This document shows positions 8,490 to 17,032 of a stretch of DNA of 64,000 nucleotides, one piece after another (the first letter of the stretch is position 1; each line of letters starts with the position of its first letter). The notes beneath the pieces were generated by a model. That model worked only from the letters and a program-made list of their open reading frames with translations. It was not told the DNA's origin and searched no databases. Source of the stretch: JASLEW01 sp035544895 (lineage in GTDB: Bacteria; Acidobacteriota; Thermoanaerobaculia; Multivoradales; UBA5704); assembly GCA_035544895.1 (NCBI GenBank), contig DASZZM010000010.1, positions 34,558-98,557 on the forward strand, given 5' to 3'. A program made the position numbers and the translations under genes.

Positions 8490-8653
8490 CGGCTGTGCCG
8501 ACCCCGAAGGATGAAACGGCACTGCGAAGTGGCGGTTATGGACTACTCAATGCATCTATTGGATCGCCCCCCGCAACCCCTCGATCCCCTTCCCTCCCCT
8601 CCGGGGGGGAAGGGGACGCCCCCTCCCCTGACGCACGGACGAGTCTCTTTCTA
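8488..8653 (+). repeat. Dispersed intergenic hairpin repeat, copy A
   Basis: Full-length copy. The left module is GGCTGTGCCGACCCCGA... followed by ATGAAACGGC. A variable spacer leads to the conserved CTATTGGATCGCCCC block, then a strong hairpin with CCCCTTCCC/GGGAAGGGG arms at about 8586-8613, then GACGCCCCCTCCC. The right end, CTTTCTAG, contains the TAG stop (read on the minus strand) of the Rmd-like gene. The left end overlaps the kinase start region. Confidence 0.85.
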
Positions 8654-9550
8654 GTGTCGGCCCAGGACGTCCTGCCAGAGGTCGGTCAGGGCGTGGCCGA
8701 GATCCTTGCAGGGACGCCAGCCCAGCCCGTGCAGCCGCCGGGCGTCGCCGCGCAGCAGGGGCAGGTCGACCGGCCGCATCCGCTCCGGGTCCTCCTCCAC
8801 CGCGGTCCGTACACCGGAGATCGCGATCAACCTGTCGAGCGCCGCCGCGAGCGAGAAGGCGCTGCCGCTGGCCACGTTGTAGATGCCGCCCGCCTCGCCG
8901 CTCTCGACCAGCAGCCGGAGCGCGGCGGCCCCGTCGTCGACGTGCACGAAGTCGCGGCGGGCAGAGAGGTTGCCGACCCGCAGCAAGGGCGGGCGCTCGC
9001 CCCGGCCGATGGCGGCGAGCTGCGCGGCAAAAGCCGGCAGGGCGAAACGAGGCGACTGGCCCGCGCCGACGAAGTTGAAGCAGCGCGCCACCACCGCTCC
9101 TTGCGCCATGGCGATCCGCTCGGCCGCCGCCTTGGTCAGCGCATACGGAGTCTGCGGGGCAGCCTGCCGGTCCTCGGCGATCGGCTGCTCCGCCTCCGGC
9201 ACCGCGCCGTAGACCTCGGCGGAAGAGGCCACCACCACTCGCCGCCCCGCCGCCGCGGCGAGAATCTTCTCTGTCCCCACCACGTTGATCTGGAAATAGT
9301 GGGCCATCCTCGTCCACGACTCGCCCACGTGCGACAAGCCCGCCAGGTGAACGATCGCGTCCGGCGCCGCGGCGCGCACCACCCGCGCGAGGGCCGCCTC
9401 GTCGAGGATGTTGGCCTCGTAGACGTCGACCCCGGTCAGCTCGGGCAGCTCCTCGAACCAGGTGCCGCTCACGCGCTCGCCTCGCGCCAGCATCTGGCGG
9501 GCGAGGCGCGAGCCGACGAAGCCGCCGATGCCGGTGACGAGGAGATGCAT
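8651..9550 (-). CDS. rmd: GDP-4-keto-6-deoxymannose reductase-like SDR
   Basis: A 299-residue extended SDR. It opens MHLLVTGIGGFVGSRLARQML and shows HLAGLSHVGESW, VVASSAEVYG, active-site YALTK and the NFVGAGQSPRF / RRDFVHVDD segments typical of GDP-6-deoxy-4-keto-D-mannose reductases (Rmd) and close relatives. Together with the Gmd-like gene 20 bp upstream it would convert GDP-mannose to GDP-D-rhamnose or a related 6-deoxyhexose for surface polysaccharide. The exact product is inferred from family resemblance. The TAG stop coincides with the end of dispersed repeat copy A. Confidence 0.75.
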   Translation of the reverse strand: MHLLVTGIGGFVGSRLARQMLARGERVSGTWFEELPELTGVDVYEANILDEAALARVVRAAAPDAIVHLAGLSHVGESWTRMAHYFQINVVGTEKILAAAAGRRVVVASSAEVYGAVPEAEQPIAEDRQAAPQTPYALTKAAAERIAMAQGAVVARCFNFVGAGQSPRFALPAFAAQLAAIGRGERPPLLRVGNLSARRDFVHVDDGAAALRLLVESGEAGGIYNVASGSAFSLAAALDRLIAISGVRTAVEEDPERMRPVDLPLLRGDARRLHGLGWRPCKDLGHALTDLWQDVLGRH

Positions 9551-9570
9551 GAGCTGGGAGCGGTGGGATG

Positions 9571-10587
9571 TCAGCCGGGCGAGGCTCCGGAAAGGGACGG
9601 GCTGGCTCCGGCATTGTGCCTTGCCCGCTGTCCGAGCCTCTCCCGCCAGTAAGCCAGCAGATCGCGCAGCGTCTGGTCGAACGGGATGCGCGGCTCCCAG
9701 CCCGTATCGGCGCGGAATTTCGCGCTGTCGCCGATGAGGATCGTGACGTCGGAGGGGCGCAGGCGCTTGGGGTCGATCTCGATCCTGACCTCCACCTTGG
9801 AAAGCGCGAGGACGCGGTTGAGCATCTCGCGGATGCTGATGCCTTGGCCGGAAGCGATGTTGTAGACGTCTCCCGGATGCGCACGGGTCACGGCCAGCCA
9901 GTAGGCGCGCACCATGTCCCGCACGTCGGTGAAGTCGCGGATGGCGTCGAGGTTGCCCACCCGGATCACCGGCTCCTGCTGCCCGAGCTCGATGGCGGCG
10001 ACCTGGCTGCAGAAATTCGAGGTGACGAAAACCTGGCCGCGCCGCGGCCCGGTGTGGTTGAAGCCGCGGGTGCGGACCACTTTCAGCCCGTAGCTCTGAA
10101 AGTACTGATACCCGAGGAAATCCTGCGCCACCTTGGAGACCGCGTACGGGGAGAGCGGGCGCAGGGGATTGGTCTCCTTGATCGGCGTCTCCTCGGGCAG
10201 CACCAGCCCGTACTGCTCGCTCGAACAGGCGATCTGCACCACCGGGTCGAGCCGCAGGGCGCGGATGGCTTCGAAGAGGTTGCATTGGCCGGCAATGTTG
10301 GTGGTCAGGGTCTCGTTGGGCACGGTCCAGCTCGCCGGCACGTAGCTCTGCGCCGCCAGATGGAACACGTAGTCGGGGCGCGCGCGGTCGAGCGCGGCGT
10401 ACAGCGACGTGGAGTCCCGCAGGTCCGCCTCCAGGAGCTGGATCTTGCTGCCCAGGTGCTCCACGTTGTCCATCCGGCTGCGCCAGCGGCAGGTGCCGAA
10501 TACCTCGACGTCCGGATGCTCGCTGACCAGGTACTCGGCCAGATGGGATCCGGCAAAGCCGGTGATTCCAGTGATCAAAGCCCTCAT
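9571..10587 (-). CDS. gmd: GDP-mannose 4,6-dehydratase-like SDR
   Basis: 338 residues from MRALITGITGFAGSHLAEYLV. Motifs: TGITGFAG NAD(P) loop, LEADLRDSTSL, HLAAQSYVPASW, ACSSEQYG, active-site SPYAVSK, and RGFNHTGPRRGQVFVTSNFCSQVA, which is the substrate-side signature of Gmd and near relatives. It removes water from a nucleotide-linked hexose to give the 4-keto-6-deoxy sugar. An upstream in-frame ATG at 10641 would add 18 residues that overlap rmlD and look non-native. Its ATG overlaps the rmlD stop (ATGA). Confidence 0.8.
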   Translation of the reverse strand: MRALITGITGFAGSHLAEYLVSEHPDVEVFGTCRWRSRMDNVEHLGSKIQLLEADLRDSTSLYAALDRARPDYVFHLAAQSYVPASWTVPNETLTTNIAGQCNLFEAIRALRLDPVVQIACSSEQYGLVLPEETPIKETNPLRPLSPYAVSKVAQDFLGYQYFQSYGLKVVRTRGFNHTGPRRGQVFVTSNFCSQVAAIELGQQEPVIRVGNLDAIRDFTDVRDMVRAYWLAVTRAHPGDVYNIASGQGISIREMLNRVLALSKVEVRIEIDPKRLRPSDVTILIGDSAKFRADTGWEPRIPFDQTLRDLLAYWRERLGQRARHNAGASPSLSGASPG

Positions 10588-11471
10588 CGACTCCTCCCTC
10601 CGCGGATCCAGGAAAGGTACTCGGCGAGCCCCCACTCCCACAGCTCCACCCGGCGGCCAAGGTTGGCTTCGCAGCGCGCGACGTCGAGCACCGAGAAGAC
10701 CGGCCGCGGCGCCGGGCGCGAGAGCTCCGCCGTGGTGACCGGCGCCACCTCCACGGTCCCGTGCGGGCCCGGCCAGAGGCGGGCGATGGCGGTGGCGAAA
10801 GAGTACCAGGAGACAGGCTCGCGGTTGCGGTAATGGACGATTCTTGCGTTGCCCCCCGCATCCCCGGAGACGGCGAGCGGAGCCAGGTCGAGCAGCGCCC
10901 TGGCCAGGAAGGGCGCGTAGGTGGGGGCCCCGTGCTGGTCCTCGACGATGCGCAGCTGCCTCTGCCCGCGGTCGATCGCGGCGGCGATGGTGGCCACGAA
11001 GTTGGGGCCGCCGGGGCCGAAGAGCCAGCTCGTGCGCACCACCAGGGCGCGCGCGTAGGCCAGGGCGTGCCCTTCCCCGGCGAGCTTGCTGCGCCCATAG
11101 ATGGAGAGAGGCCGGGTCTCGGCATCCTCGCGGTAAGGCCGGCTGGCCGCGCCGTCGAAGACGTAATCGGTCGAGAGGTGAAGCAGCCGCGCGCCGCCGC
11201 GCTCGGCGGCGGCCGCAACGTTGGCCACCGCGGCGCCATTGACGGCGAAGGCCTGGCCCTCCTCCGTCTCGCAGGCGTCGACCCGGGTGAACGCCGCGCA
11301 GTTGACCACCAGGTCGGGACGGAAGACGTCCACCCAGTAGTCCAGCCGGCCGCGGTCCGCCACGTCGGCCTGGCCGCGCGGCAGCGCGAGCACGGGCCAG
11401 CCGCGAGCCCGCGCCTCGGCGGCGACGGCCTGCCCCAATAAGCCGGCACCGCCGAAGATCAGGGTTCGCAT
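10584..11471 (-). CDS. rmlD: dTDP-4-dehydrorhamnose reductase
   Basis: 295 residues starting MRTLIFGGAGLLGQAVA. RmlD features: VVNCAAFTRVDACETEEGQAFAVN, LLHLSTDYVFDG, the YGRSK catalytic Tyr/Lys, VVRTSWLFGPGGPNFVATI, DQHGAPTYA, and a C-terminal RPVFSVLD segment. It reduces dTDP-4-keto-L-rhamnose to dTDP-L-rhamnose. It follows rmlA by 8 bp and overlaps gmd by four bases, so these are co-transcribed. rmlB and rmlC are not in the window; they must lie elsewhere or the pathway differs. Confidence 0.88.
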   Translation of the reverse strand: MRTLIFGGAGLLGQAVAAEARARGWPVLALPRGQADVADRGRLDYWVDVFRPDLVVNCAAFTRVDACETEEGQAFAVNGAAVANVAAAAERGGARLLHLSTDYVFDGAASRPYREDAETRPLSIYGRSKLAGEGHALAYARALVVRTSWLFGPGGPNFVATIAAAIDRGQRQLRIVEDQHGAPTYAPFLARALLDLAPLAVSGDAGGNARIVHYRNREPVSWYSFATAIARLWPGPHGTVEVAPVTTAELSRPAPRPVFSVLDVARCEANLGRRVELWEWGLAEYLSWIRGGRSR

Positions 11472-11479
11472 CGGTTGGG

Positions 11480-12547
11480 TCAGGTGATCCCGACCTCCGA
11501 GTTGTCTCCGACCATGAAACGGTAGGCCTTGGGTTTGAAGTCGGTCTTGGTGATGCGCACGTTCCGGCCGATGAGCGATCCGTCGATGCGCAGCGGGATG
11601 TCGCGGATCTCGCTGTCGGCCAGGACGATCGAGTTCTCCACCTCGCAGCAGACCAGGGTGCAGCGCTCGCCGATCGAGGTGTAGGGGCCGACGAAGGCGT
11701 TCTCCAGCCGCGTGCCGTCGCCGATCACCACCGGTCCGCGGACCAGCGAATCGATCAGCTCGACGCCGGACCCGATGCGCACGCGGCCCTCGATCCGGCT
11801 GCCGCGCCCGACCTCTGCCGCGCGCTTGACGTCGAGGCCTTCGAGCACGATGCGGTTGGCCTCGAGCATGTCGTCGAGCTTGCCGGTGTCCTTCCACCAG
11901 CCGCGCACCAGGTGGGGGTGGACGTCGAGACCGCGGTCGATCAGGTCCTGGATGGCGTCGGTGATCTCGAGCTCGCCGCGCGCCGAGGGCTTGATGCGCC
12001 GCACCGACTCGAAGATCGTCGAGTCGAACATGTAGACGCCGACCAGCGCGAGGTTGCTTTTCGGTTCGGCGGGCTTTTCGCTCAACCGCCGCACTTTGCC
12101 GTCGGCCGTCAGCTCGGCCACTCCGAACTGCTGCGGGTTGGGGACCTCGGCGAGCAGGATCTCGGAGTTGCAGGCCAGGCTGCGGAACTCGTCGACCAGC
12201 CCGGTGATGCCGCCGGCAATCAGGTTGTCGCCCAGGTACATCACGAAGGACGAGCCGGCGAGGAAGGGCTCGGCGATCAGCACGGCGTGCGCCAGGCCGC
12301 GCGGCGCGTCCTGCTCGATGTAGGTGACGGCGGCGCCGAAGCGCGAGCCGTCGCCCACCGCGGCGCGGATCTCGTCGCGCGTCTCGCCGACGATGAGGCC
12401 GATCTCGGTGATGCCCGCCGCCACCACCGACTCGATGGCGTAGAACAGCACCGGCTTGTTGGCCACCGGCACGAGCTGCTTGGCCGAGGTGTAGGTGAGC
12501 GGCCGCAAGCGGGTCCCCTTGCCGCCGGAAAGGATCAGGCCTTTCAT
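11480..12547 (-). CDS. rmlA: Glucose-1-phosphate thymidylyltransferase, long form
   Basis: 355 residues. MKGLILSGGKGTRLRPLTYTSAKQLVPVANKP is the nucleotidyltransferase signature, followed by YLGDNLI, EKPAEPKSNLALVGVYMF and RGWWKDTGK. A C-terminal left-handed beta-helix region (about residues 245-340, repeated G-S-x-I/V-x hexads) marks it as the long RmlA/StrD type rather than the 290-residue short form. It makes dTDP-glucose from dTTP and glucose-1-phosphate, the entry to dTDP-rhamnose. It heads a run of four nucleotide-sugar genes on the minus strand. Confidence 0.9.
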   Translation of the reverse strand: MKGLILSGGKGTRLRPLTYTSAKQLVPVANKPVLFYAIESVVAAGITEIGLIVGETRDEIRAAVGDGSRFGAAVTYIEQDAPRGLAHAVLIAEPFLAGSSFVMYLGDNLIAGGITGLVDEFRSLACNSEILLAEVPNPQQFGVAELTADGKVRRLSEKPAEPKSNLALVGVYMFDSTIFESVRRIKPSARGELEITDAIQDLIDRGLDVHPHLVRGWWKDTGKLDDMLEANRIVLEGLDVKRAAEVGRGSRIEGRVRIGSGVELIDSLVRGPVVIGDGTRLENAFVGPYTSIGERCTLVCCEVENSIVLADSEIRDIPLRIDGSLIGRNVRITKTDFKPKAYRFMVGDNSEVGIT

Positions 12548-12553
12548 GGAGGA

Positions 12554-12592
12554 GGGCGCCGGGGGGAAGGGGACGCCCCCACCCTCTCAAGG
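12554..12592. repeat. Partial dispersed repeat (hairpin half)
   Basis: The short intergenic stretch between lptD and rmlA holds GGGGGGAAGGGGACGCCCCC followed by an ACCCTCTC stretch, the right half of the dispersed repeat, without the CTATTGGATC block. It appears to be a degraded copy. Confidence 0.5.
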
Positions 12593-12607
12593 CATAGGAG
12601 CTCTGGC

Positions 12608-15103
12608 CTACGGCGCATAGGTGACGCTGCGGCTGTTGTAGTCGATCAGGGTGCCGATGTTTTTCAGCGATAGGGACAGCCGGATGTCGCGGTCGTGCAG
12701 GCGCGGTCCGACGAGGGCCCGGAAGTCGCGCAGCTCGAGGCGCAGCCCGTAGCATTGGGCCGTGTAGTTGATGGCGTAGAACTGCTGTTGCAGCAGGTGG
12801 TTGGCGACGTCGTAGTTGACCTGGGCCTGGACCTGCAGCATCTGCGGCAGCACGTCGATCAAGGTGTTGAGCCGCAGCTGGTTGCCCAGCGTCATCCCGG
12901 TGTCGGGAATGTAGTTGACGAACCAGGTCAGGCCGACGAAGTCGGCGGCGGCGAACCCGACGTTGCCGGAGAACGAAGTCGAGGCCAGGCGGTTGAACAG
13001 CGTGCTGTAGGCCGCGTCCGCCTTGAGGCTGATCTTCTGCGTGGGGTTGATGCGCAGAAGGGCCTCGATCGGCCCTCGGCTCGTGCTGCGCGTCTGGTCG
13101 AACGAGGTCTGGAGCGGCTGTGTCTTGTCGAAGCTGTAGCTGGTGGCGAACTCGAGCAGCAAGACCTCTCGCGCGCTCGCGTTCTCGCCTCCCGGCTTGC
13201 CGAGGACGCGGTTGTCGAGCGCCACGCGCACCGCGTTGGTCGAGGTGATGGCGTCCACCTCGTCGAACAGGGGCACGTTCTGGAACTGGTTGAACGGCCC
13301 CAGGTAGGTGTAGGTGATGCGCGGCTCGATCACGTGCTTGAACTTGACGAAGTCGGCCAGGCCGAGGTCGAAAATGCGCGAGACGGAGGGTCCCACGACC
13401 TCGGCGCTGCCAAACGGGAAGAAGCGGGACAGGCTGCCGCCGGTGAGCTGCCCCGTTGCGCTGTCCAGGCTCTTGGCGTACCAGGTCATCCGCTCGCCGC
13501 CGGTGACCGAGAGCGATAGCCAGGGAACGGTGCGGATGGGCAGGGTGAGCTGCGGGAAGAGGTCGAAGCGCCCGTAGTTGCCCGAGTAGCTGTCCGGACG
13601 GTTGACCTCCAGGAAGTCGCCCGAGCTCGTGACTTGCAGGTAAAGCGGCGTCGGGCCGAGCTTGGTCGAGCGCAGCTGGTACTGGAGCTCGGGAAGCTTG
13701 CGCTGGTCGACTGAAGTAATGAAATCGGTGCCGGTGTTGACCAGCACCCGCCGGTCGTCGACCAGGAAGTTGAACAGGTGAGGGCCCCAGTTGCCGGTGA
13801 CGAAACCGCGGCTGTCGATGATGCGCAGGCTGCTGCGGTCGAAGTCGCGCTCGAAGTCGCGGCTGAAGTTGAAATCCGAATAGCTCAGGTAGTGCAGGAC
13901 GCCGCGCATCCCCCACGGCAGGTCCTCGGTGTCGTGCCTGGCCTCTACCTTCCAGCGCGTCAGGTTGCCTCGCGTGGGGTCTTTCACCAGATAGCCGCCG
14001 ATGTCGCCCAGGGTGCCCTCGGTCGGGTGGTAGCGGAACTCGTCGCCGACCCCAAGGTAGCCGCGGAAGTAGGGGTCGAGATGAAACGTCGTGTCGTAGC
14101 TCTGGCCGAGAGTCTGGAAATAGGCCAGGCCGATCGAGGCGCCGCGCCGCTGCGAGTAGCGCACGGCCGGCACCAGGAAGCCGGAGGCGCGGTCGCGCTT
14201 GACCGGCCAGAGCAGATAGGGAGTGTAGAAGAGCGGCAGCTTCTTGGCCTGGAGCCTGGCGTGATGAATGTGCGCGTAGCCCTCGACCTGGACCTCCGCC
14301 CTGCCCAGGTGGAAGCTCCAGTCCGGCACCTTCTGCGCGCACGATGTGAAGAGCCCGTCGATCACCGTGTAGGTGTCCTCTCCGGTCTTGTCGATCTCGA
14401 CGCCGCTGAAGTAGTAGTCGGGCGCCACGAAGGCGGTCGCCTCCAGGAGCTTGCCGGTCTTGGTGTTGAGGTCGAAGTTGAGCGTGTTGCCGGTCATCCG
14501 CTTCGGCCCCTGGTCGAGGATGACGTTGCCCTGGGCGCTGACCTGCTTGGTCTTGAGATCGATCTCGGCCCGGTCGGCCTGCATCTCCAGGTCCTGGTAG
14601 CGGATGCGGACCTTGCCCGCGAGGACCGCGTAGTCCTCCCGTTTGTACTCGAGCGTGGCGGCGCTGCCGGCCGCGCTGCCGCCTCCCTGGTCTTCGGGGA
14701 ACTTGAGCTCGAAATTGATCCGGTCCGGCCCGGCGCCGGGCGGCTGCTCGGGCGCCGCGGGGGCGGCCGGGCCGGGGGCCGCCGGCTTGGCGGCCGGGCC
14801 GGCAGGCGCCGCCTTCTTGCCGGCGGCCGGGGCCGGGGAGGCGGCAAGTCCCTGGCCGGGAGGTGTGGCCGGTGTCGCAGGGGTTGCCGCGGGCGGCGGC
14901 ATGGCCGGAGAGGGTCCGAGAGTTCCCTGGGTCGCTGCCTCCGGCGGAGTGGCCGCCGGAGGCGCGGGCTGTGCGGCCGGCGGCGTCTGCGGTGTCTGCG
15001 GGGGGGGCTGCTCGGCAGACCCGGGCGGCGCGGGCAGTGCCAGGCACAGGCCCAGAACGAAGCCGGAGGCGAGACGGCGCGCCTTGAGCATTAGCCGGGC
15101 CAT
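12608..15103 (-). CDS. lptD: LPS-assembly outer-membrane protein LptD
   Basis: About 831 residues. A signal peptide (ASGFVLGLCLALPAPPGSA) leads into a Pro/Ala-rich linker of some 110 residues, then an OstA/LptA-like beta-jellyroll (YKREDYAVLAGKVRIRYQDLEMQADRAEIDLKTKQVSAQGNV), then a long beta-barrel with the LptD hallmarks FYTPYLLWPVKRDRASGFLVP and YDTTFHLDPY. It inserts lipopolysaccharide into the outer leaflet and so shows a diderm cell with LPS. The Pro/Ala linker is longer than usual. The start at 15103 was chosen over 15091 only because it is the first ATG after the thiolase stop, 9 bp away. Confidence 0.88.
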   Translation of the reverse strand: MARLMLKARRLASGFVLGLCLALPAPPGSAEQPPPQTPQTPPAAQPAPPAATPPEAATQGTLGPSPAMPPPAATPATPATPPGQGLAASPAPAAGKKAAPAGPAAKPAAPGPAAPAAPEQPPGAGPDRINFELKFPEDQGGGSAAGSAATLEYKREDYAVLAGKVRIRYQDLEMQADRAEIDLKTKQVSAQGNVILDQGPKRMTGNTLNFDLNTKTGKLLEATAFVAPDYYFSGVEIDKTGEDTYTVIDGLFTSCAQKVPDWSFHLGRAEVQVEGYAHIHHARLQAKKLPLFYTPYLLWPVKRDRASGFLVPAVRYSQRRGASIGLAYFQTLGQSYDTTFHLDPYFRGYLGVGDEFRYHPTEGTLGDIGGYLVKDPTRGNLTRWKVEARHDTEDLPWGMRGVLHYLSYSDFNFSRDFERDFDRSSLRIIDSRGFVTGNWGPHLFNFLVDDRRVLVNTGTDFITSVDQRKLPELQYQLRSTKLGPTPLYLQVTSSGDFLEVNRPDSYSGNYGRFDLFPQLTLPIRTVPWLSLSVTGGERMTWYAKSLDSATGQLTGGSLSRFFPFGSAEVVGPSVSRIFDLGLADFVKFKHVIEPRITYTYLGPFNQFQNVPLFDEVDAITSTNAVRVALDNRVLGKPGGENASAREVLLLEFATSYSFDKTQPLQTSFDQTRSTSRGPIEALLRINPTQKISLKADAAYSTLFNRLASTSFSGNVGFAAADFVGLTWFVNYIPDTGMTLGNQLRLNTLIDVLPQMLQVQAQVNYDVANHLLQQQFYAINYTAQCYGLRLELRDFRALVGPRLHDRDIRLSLSLKNIGTLIDYNSRSVTYAP

Positions 15104-15111
15104 GAGCCGGG

Positions 15112-16293
15112 CTAGTCTATGCGTTCGATCACCATCGCGGTAGCCTCGCCGCCGCCGATGCAGATGGCGGCGCACCCCAGGCGGCCGCCGGTCTCGCGCA
15201 AGGCGTGCAGGAGGGTCACCAGGATGCGGGCGCCGGAAGCTCCGATCGGGTGACCGAGCGCCACCGCGCCGCCATGGATGTTGACCCGGTCGGGCGCCAG
15301 GCCGAGGTCGCGCAGGAAGGCGAGCGCAACTGCCGCGAAGGCCTCGTTGACCTCCCACAGGTCGATATCTGCGGCCTTCAGACCGGCCCTCTCCAGCACG
15401 TTGCGCGCCGCTCCAACCGGCGCGGTGGTGAACCATTCCGGCTTTTGCGCCAGCGAGAAGTGGGCGACGATGCGGGCCAGCGGCTTGGCCCCCAGGCGCG
15501 CGGCGTGCGCCGCGGTCGAGAGCAGCAGCGCCGCGGCGCCGTCGTTGATCTTGCTGGCGTTGCCGGCGGTCACCGTCCCGTCCTTCTGGAAGGCGGGCCG
15601 GAGAGACCCCAGCCGGGAGAGATCGGCCTTGAAAGGCTCTTCGTCGCGGGAGACGAGGCGCGGCTCGCCTTTCTTCTGCGGCACCGCGACGGGCACGATC
15701 TCGGCGGCGAAGCGGCCCTGCTCGGTCGCCTCGCGGGCGCGCCGGTAGCTCTCGAGGGCGAAGGCATCCTGCGCGGCGCGGTCGAATTTGTATTCGGCGG
15801 CGCAGAGCTCGGCGCAGCTACCCATGTGGACGTCGTTGTAAGGGTCCCAGAGGCCGTCGTGGATGGTCGAGTCGATCAGCTTGCCGTGCCCGAGGCGCAG
15901 GCCGTCGCGCACGCCGGGCGCGAGGTAGGGCGCCTGGCTCATGCTCTCCATACCGCCGGCCGCCACCACCTGGTAGTCGCCGCAGCGCAGGTCGTTGGCG
16001 GCGATCATGGCGGCGCGCATCGCCGAGCCGCAGACCTTGTTGAGGGTGATCGCGCCGGTCCCAACCGGGCAGCCGGCGCCGATCGCCGCCTGGCGGGCGG
16101 GAGCCTGCCCCTGGCCGGCGGTCAGCACGCAGCCCATGTTGACCTGCTCGATCGCCTCGGGCGTCACACCCGCGCGCTCGATGGCGGCGGCGAGGACGCG
16201 CGCCCCCAGGGCGTGCGCCGGCAGGGCCGCGAGCTCGCCCTGAAAAGCCCCGATGGGCGTGCGCACCGCGCTCAAGATCACGACGTCGTCCAT
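15112..16293 (-). CDS. Acetyl-CoA C-acetyltransferase (thiolase)
   Basis: 393 residues, normal for the family. MDDVVILSAVRTPIGAFQGELA opens it. The acyl-binding cysteine lies in LNKVCGSAMRA (about Cys88), the catalytic His in GGAVALGHPIGASGARI, and the second cysteine in CAAICIGGGEATAM near the C-terminus. GMESMSQAPYL is also typical. It condenses two acetyl-CoA or cleaves 3-ketoacyl-CoA; the direction cannot be decided. The stop lies 9 bp from lptD, so they may share a transcript although their functions are unrelated. Confidence 0.9.
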   Translation of the reverse strand: MDDVVILSAVRTPIGAFQGELAALPAHALGARVLAAAIERAGVTPEAIEQVNMGCVLTAGQGQAPARQAAIGAGCPVGTGAITLNKVCGSAMRAAMIAANDLRCGDYQVVAAGGMESMSQAPYLAPGVRDGLRLGHGKLIDSTIHDGLWDPYNDVHMGSCAELCAAEYKFDRAAQDAFALESYRRAREATEQGRFAAEIVPVAVPQKKGEPRLVSRDEEPFKADLSRLGSLRPAFQKDGTVTAGNASKINDGAAALLLSTAAHAARLGAKPLARIVAHFSLAQKPEWFTTAPVGAARNVLERAGLKAADIDLWEVNEAFAAVALAFLRDLGLAPDRVNIHGGAVALGHPIGASGARILVTLLHALRETGGRLGCAAICIGGGEATAMVIERID

Positions 16294-16430
16294 GTCATCT
16301 CCCGGTTGATCGGCTCTCGACGGGATACGAGCGGCCTCGCCTGGCTGGCCGCGCGGCCATCCAGCGAAGAGCCGAATGCTAGCACGGTCCTCCGCCCCAC
16401 CCGGCCGGTCAATTAGACAAGGCTGAGTGC

Positions 16431-16550
16431 GCCAGGGGAGGGGGCGTCCCCTTCCCCCCCGGAGGGGAGGGAAGGGGATAGAGGGGTTGCGGGGGGAGAT
16501 CCAATAGATGCTTTGAGTAGGTCTCCTCTGCCACGTCGTAGCGCCGCCTT
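16431..16550 (-). repeat. Dispersed intergenic hairpin repeat, copy B
   Basis: The repeat on the minus strand: AGGGGAGGGGGCGTCCCC, then the hairpin arms, GGGGTTGCGGGGGG, GATCCAATAGATG and CTTTGAGTAG. It lies in the 308-bp divergent gap between the thiolase and ruvX, not at a gene's 3' end. Apart from this repeat the gap shows nothing I can name. Confidence 0.85.
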
Positions 16551-16601
16551 GTCTTGGGCCGTCTTGGCTGGGCGCTACAATGCGCCTCGGAGAAAATGGC
16601 C

Positions 16602-17030
16602 ATGCGCGCCCTGGGCATCGATTTCGGCGAGAAGCGGATCGGGCTCGCGGTCTCGGACCCGGAAGGACGGGTGGCGGTGCCGCTGTCGACGCTGGAGCGG
16701 CGCAACGACCGGTCGGCGGTGCGGCAGATCGCGGAGATCGCCCGCCGCGAGCAGGTGGGGCGGCTGGTCGTCGGCGAACCGCTGGGACTGGACGGGCAGC
16801 GCGGTCCGGCAGCCTTGCGGGCGCGGCGCTTCGGCGAGCGGCTGGCAGCGGCGACCGGGCTGCCTCTCACCCTGGTGGACGAATCGCTGACCAGCGTCGA
16901 GGCTCGCGAGCGGCTGCTGCAGGCCGGGGCGAACCTGCGGCGCGACGCCGCCCGCATCGACTCCGTGGCGGCCCAGATCTTGCTCCAGGAGGTTCTCGAC
17001 CGGACGATGGGAAGGGGAGGGGCGGACTGA
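16602..17030 (+). CDS. ruvX: RuvX/YqgF RNase H-fold nuclease
   Basis: 142 residues from MRALGIDFGEKRIGLAVSDPEG, which carries the first catalytic Asp; VVGEPLGLDG and LVDESLTSVEARERL supply the next acidic residues and DSVAAQILLQEVLD the last Asp. RuvX (YqgF) acts on Holliday junctions and in 16S rRNA 5' processing. I prefer the ATG at 16602 because GGAG at 16589 is nine bases away; ATG at 16596 is too close. It runs 2 bp from mltG. Confidence 0.9.
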   Translation: MRALGIDFGEKRIGLAVSDPEGRVAVPLSTLERRNDRSAVRQIAEIARREQVGRLVVGEPLGLDGQRGPAALRARRFGERLAAATGLPLTLVDESLTSVEARERLLQAGANLRRDAARIDSVAAQILLQEVLDRTMGRGGAD

Positions 17031-17032
17031 CC

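Noticed and set aside
10584..15047. A 1,487-codon minus-strand open frame
   Set aside because: Only its last 295 codons (RmlD) are real. The rest is an out-of-frame reading of rmlA and lptD, Arg/Pro/Gly-rich with no domain, a usual effect of high G+C.
12695..15094. Plus-strand frames of 270-440 codons opposite lptD
   Set aside because: Low-complexity translations with no start context; lptD is well supported on the other strand.
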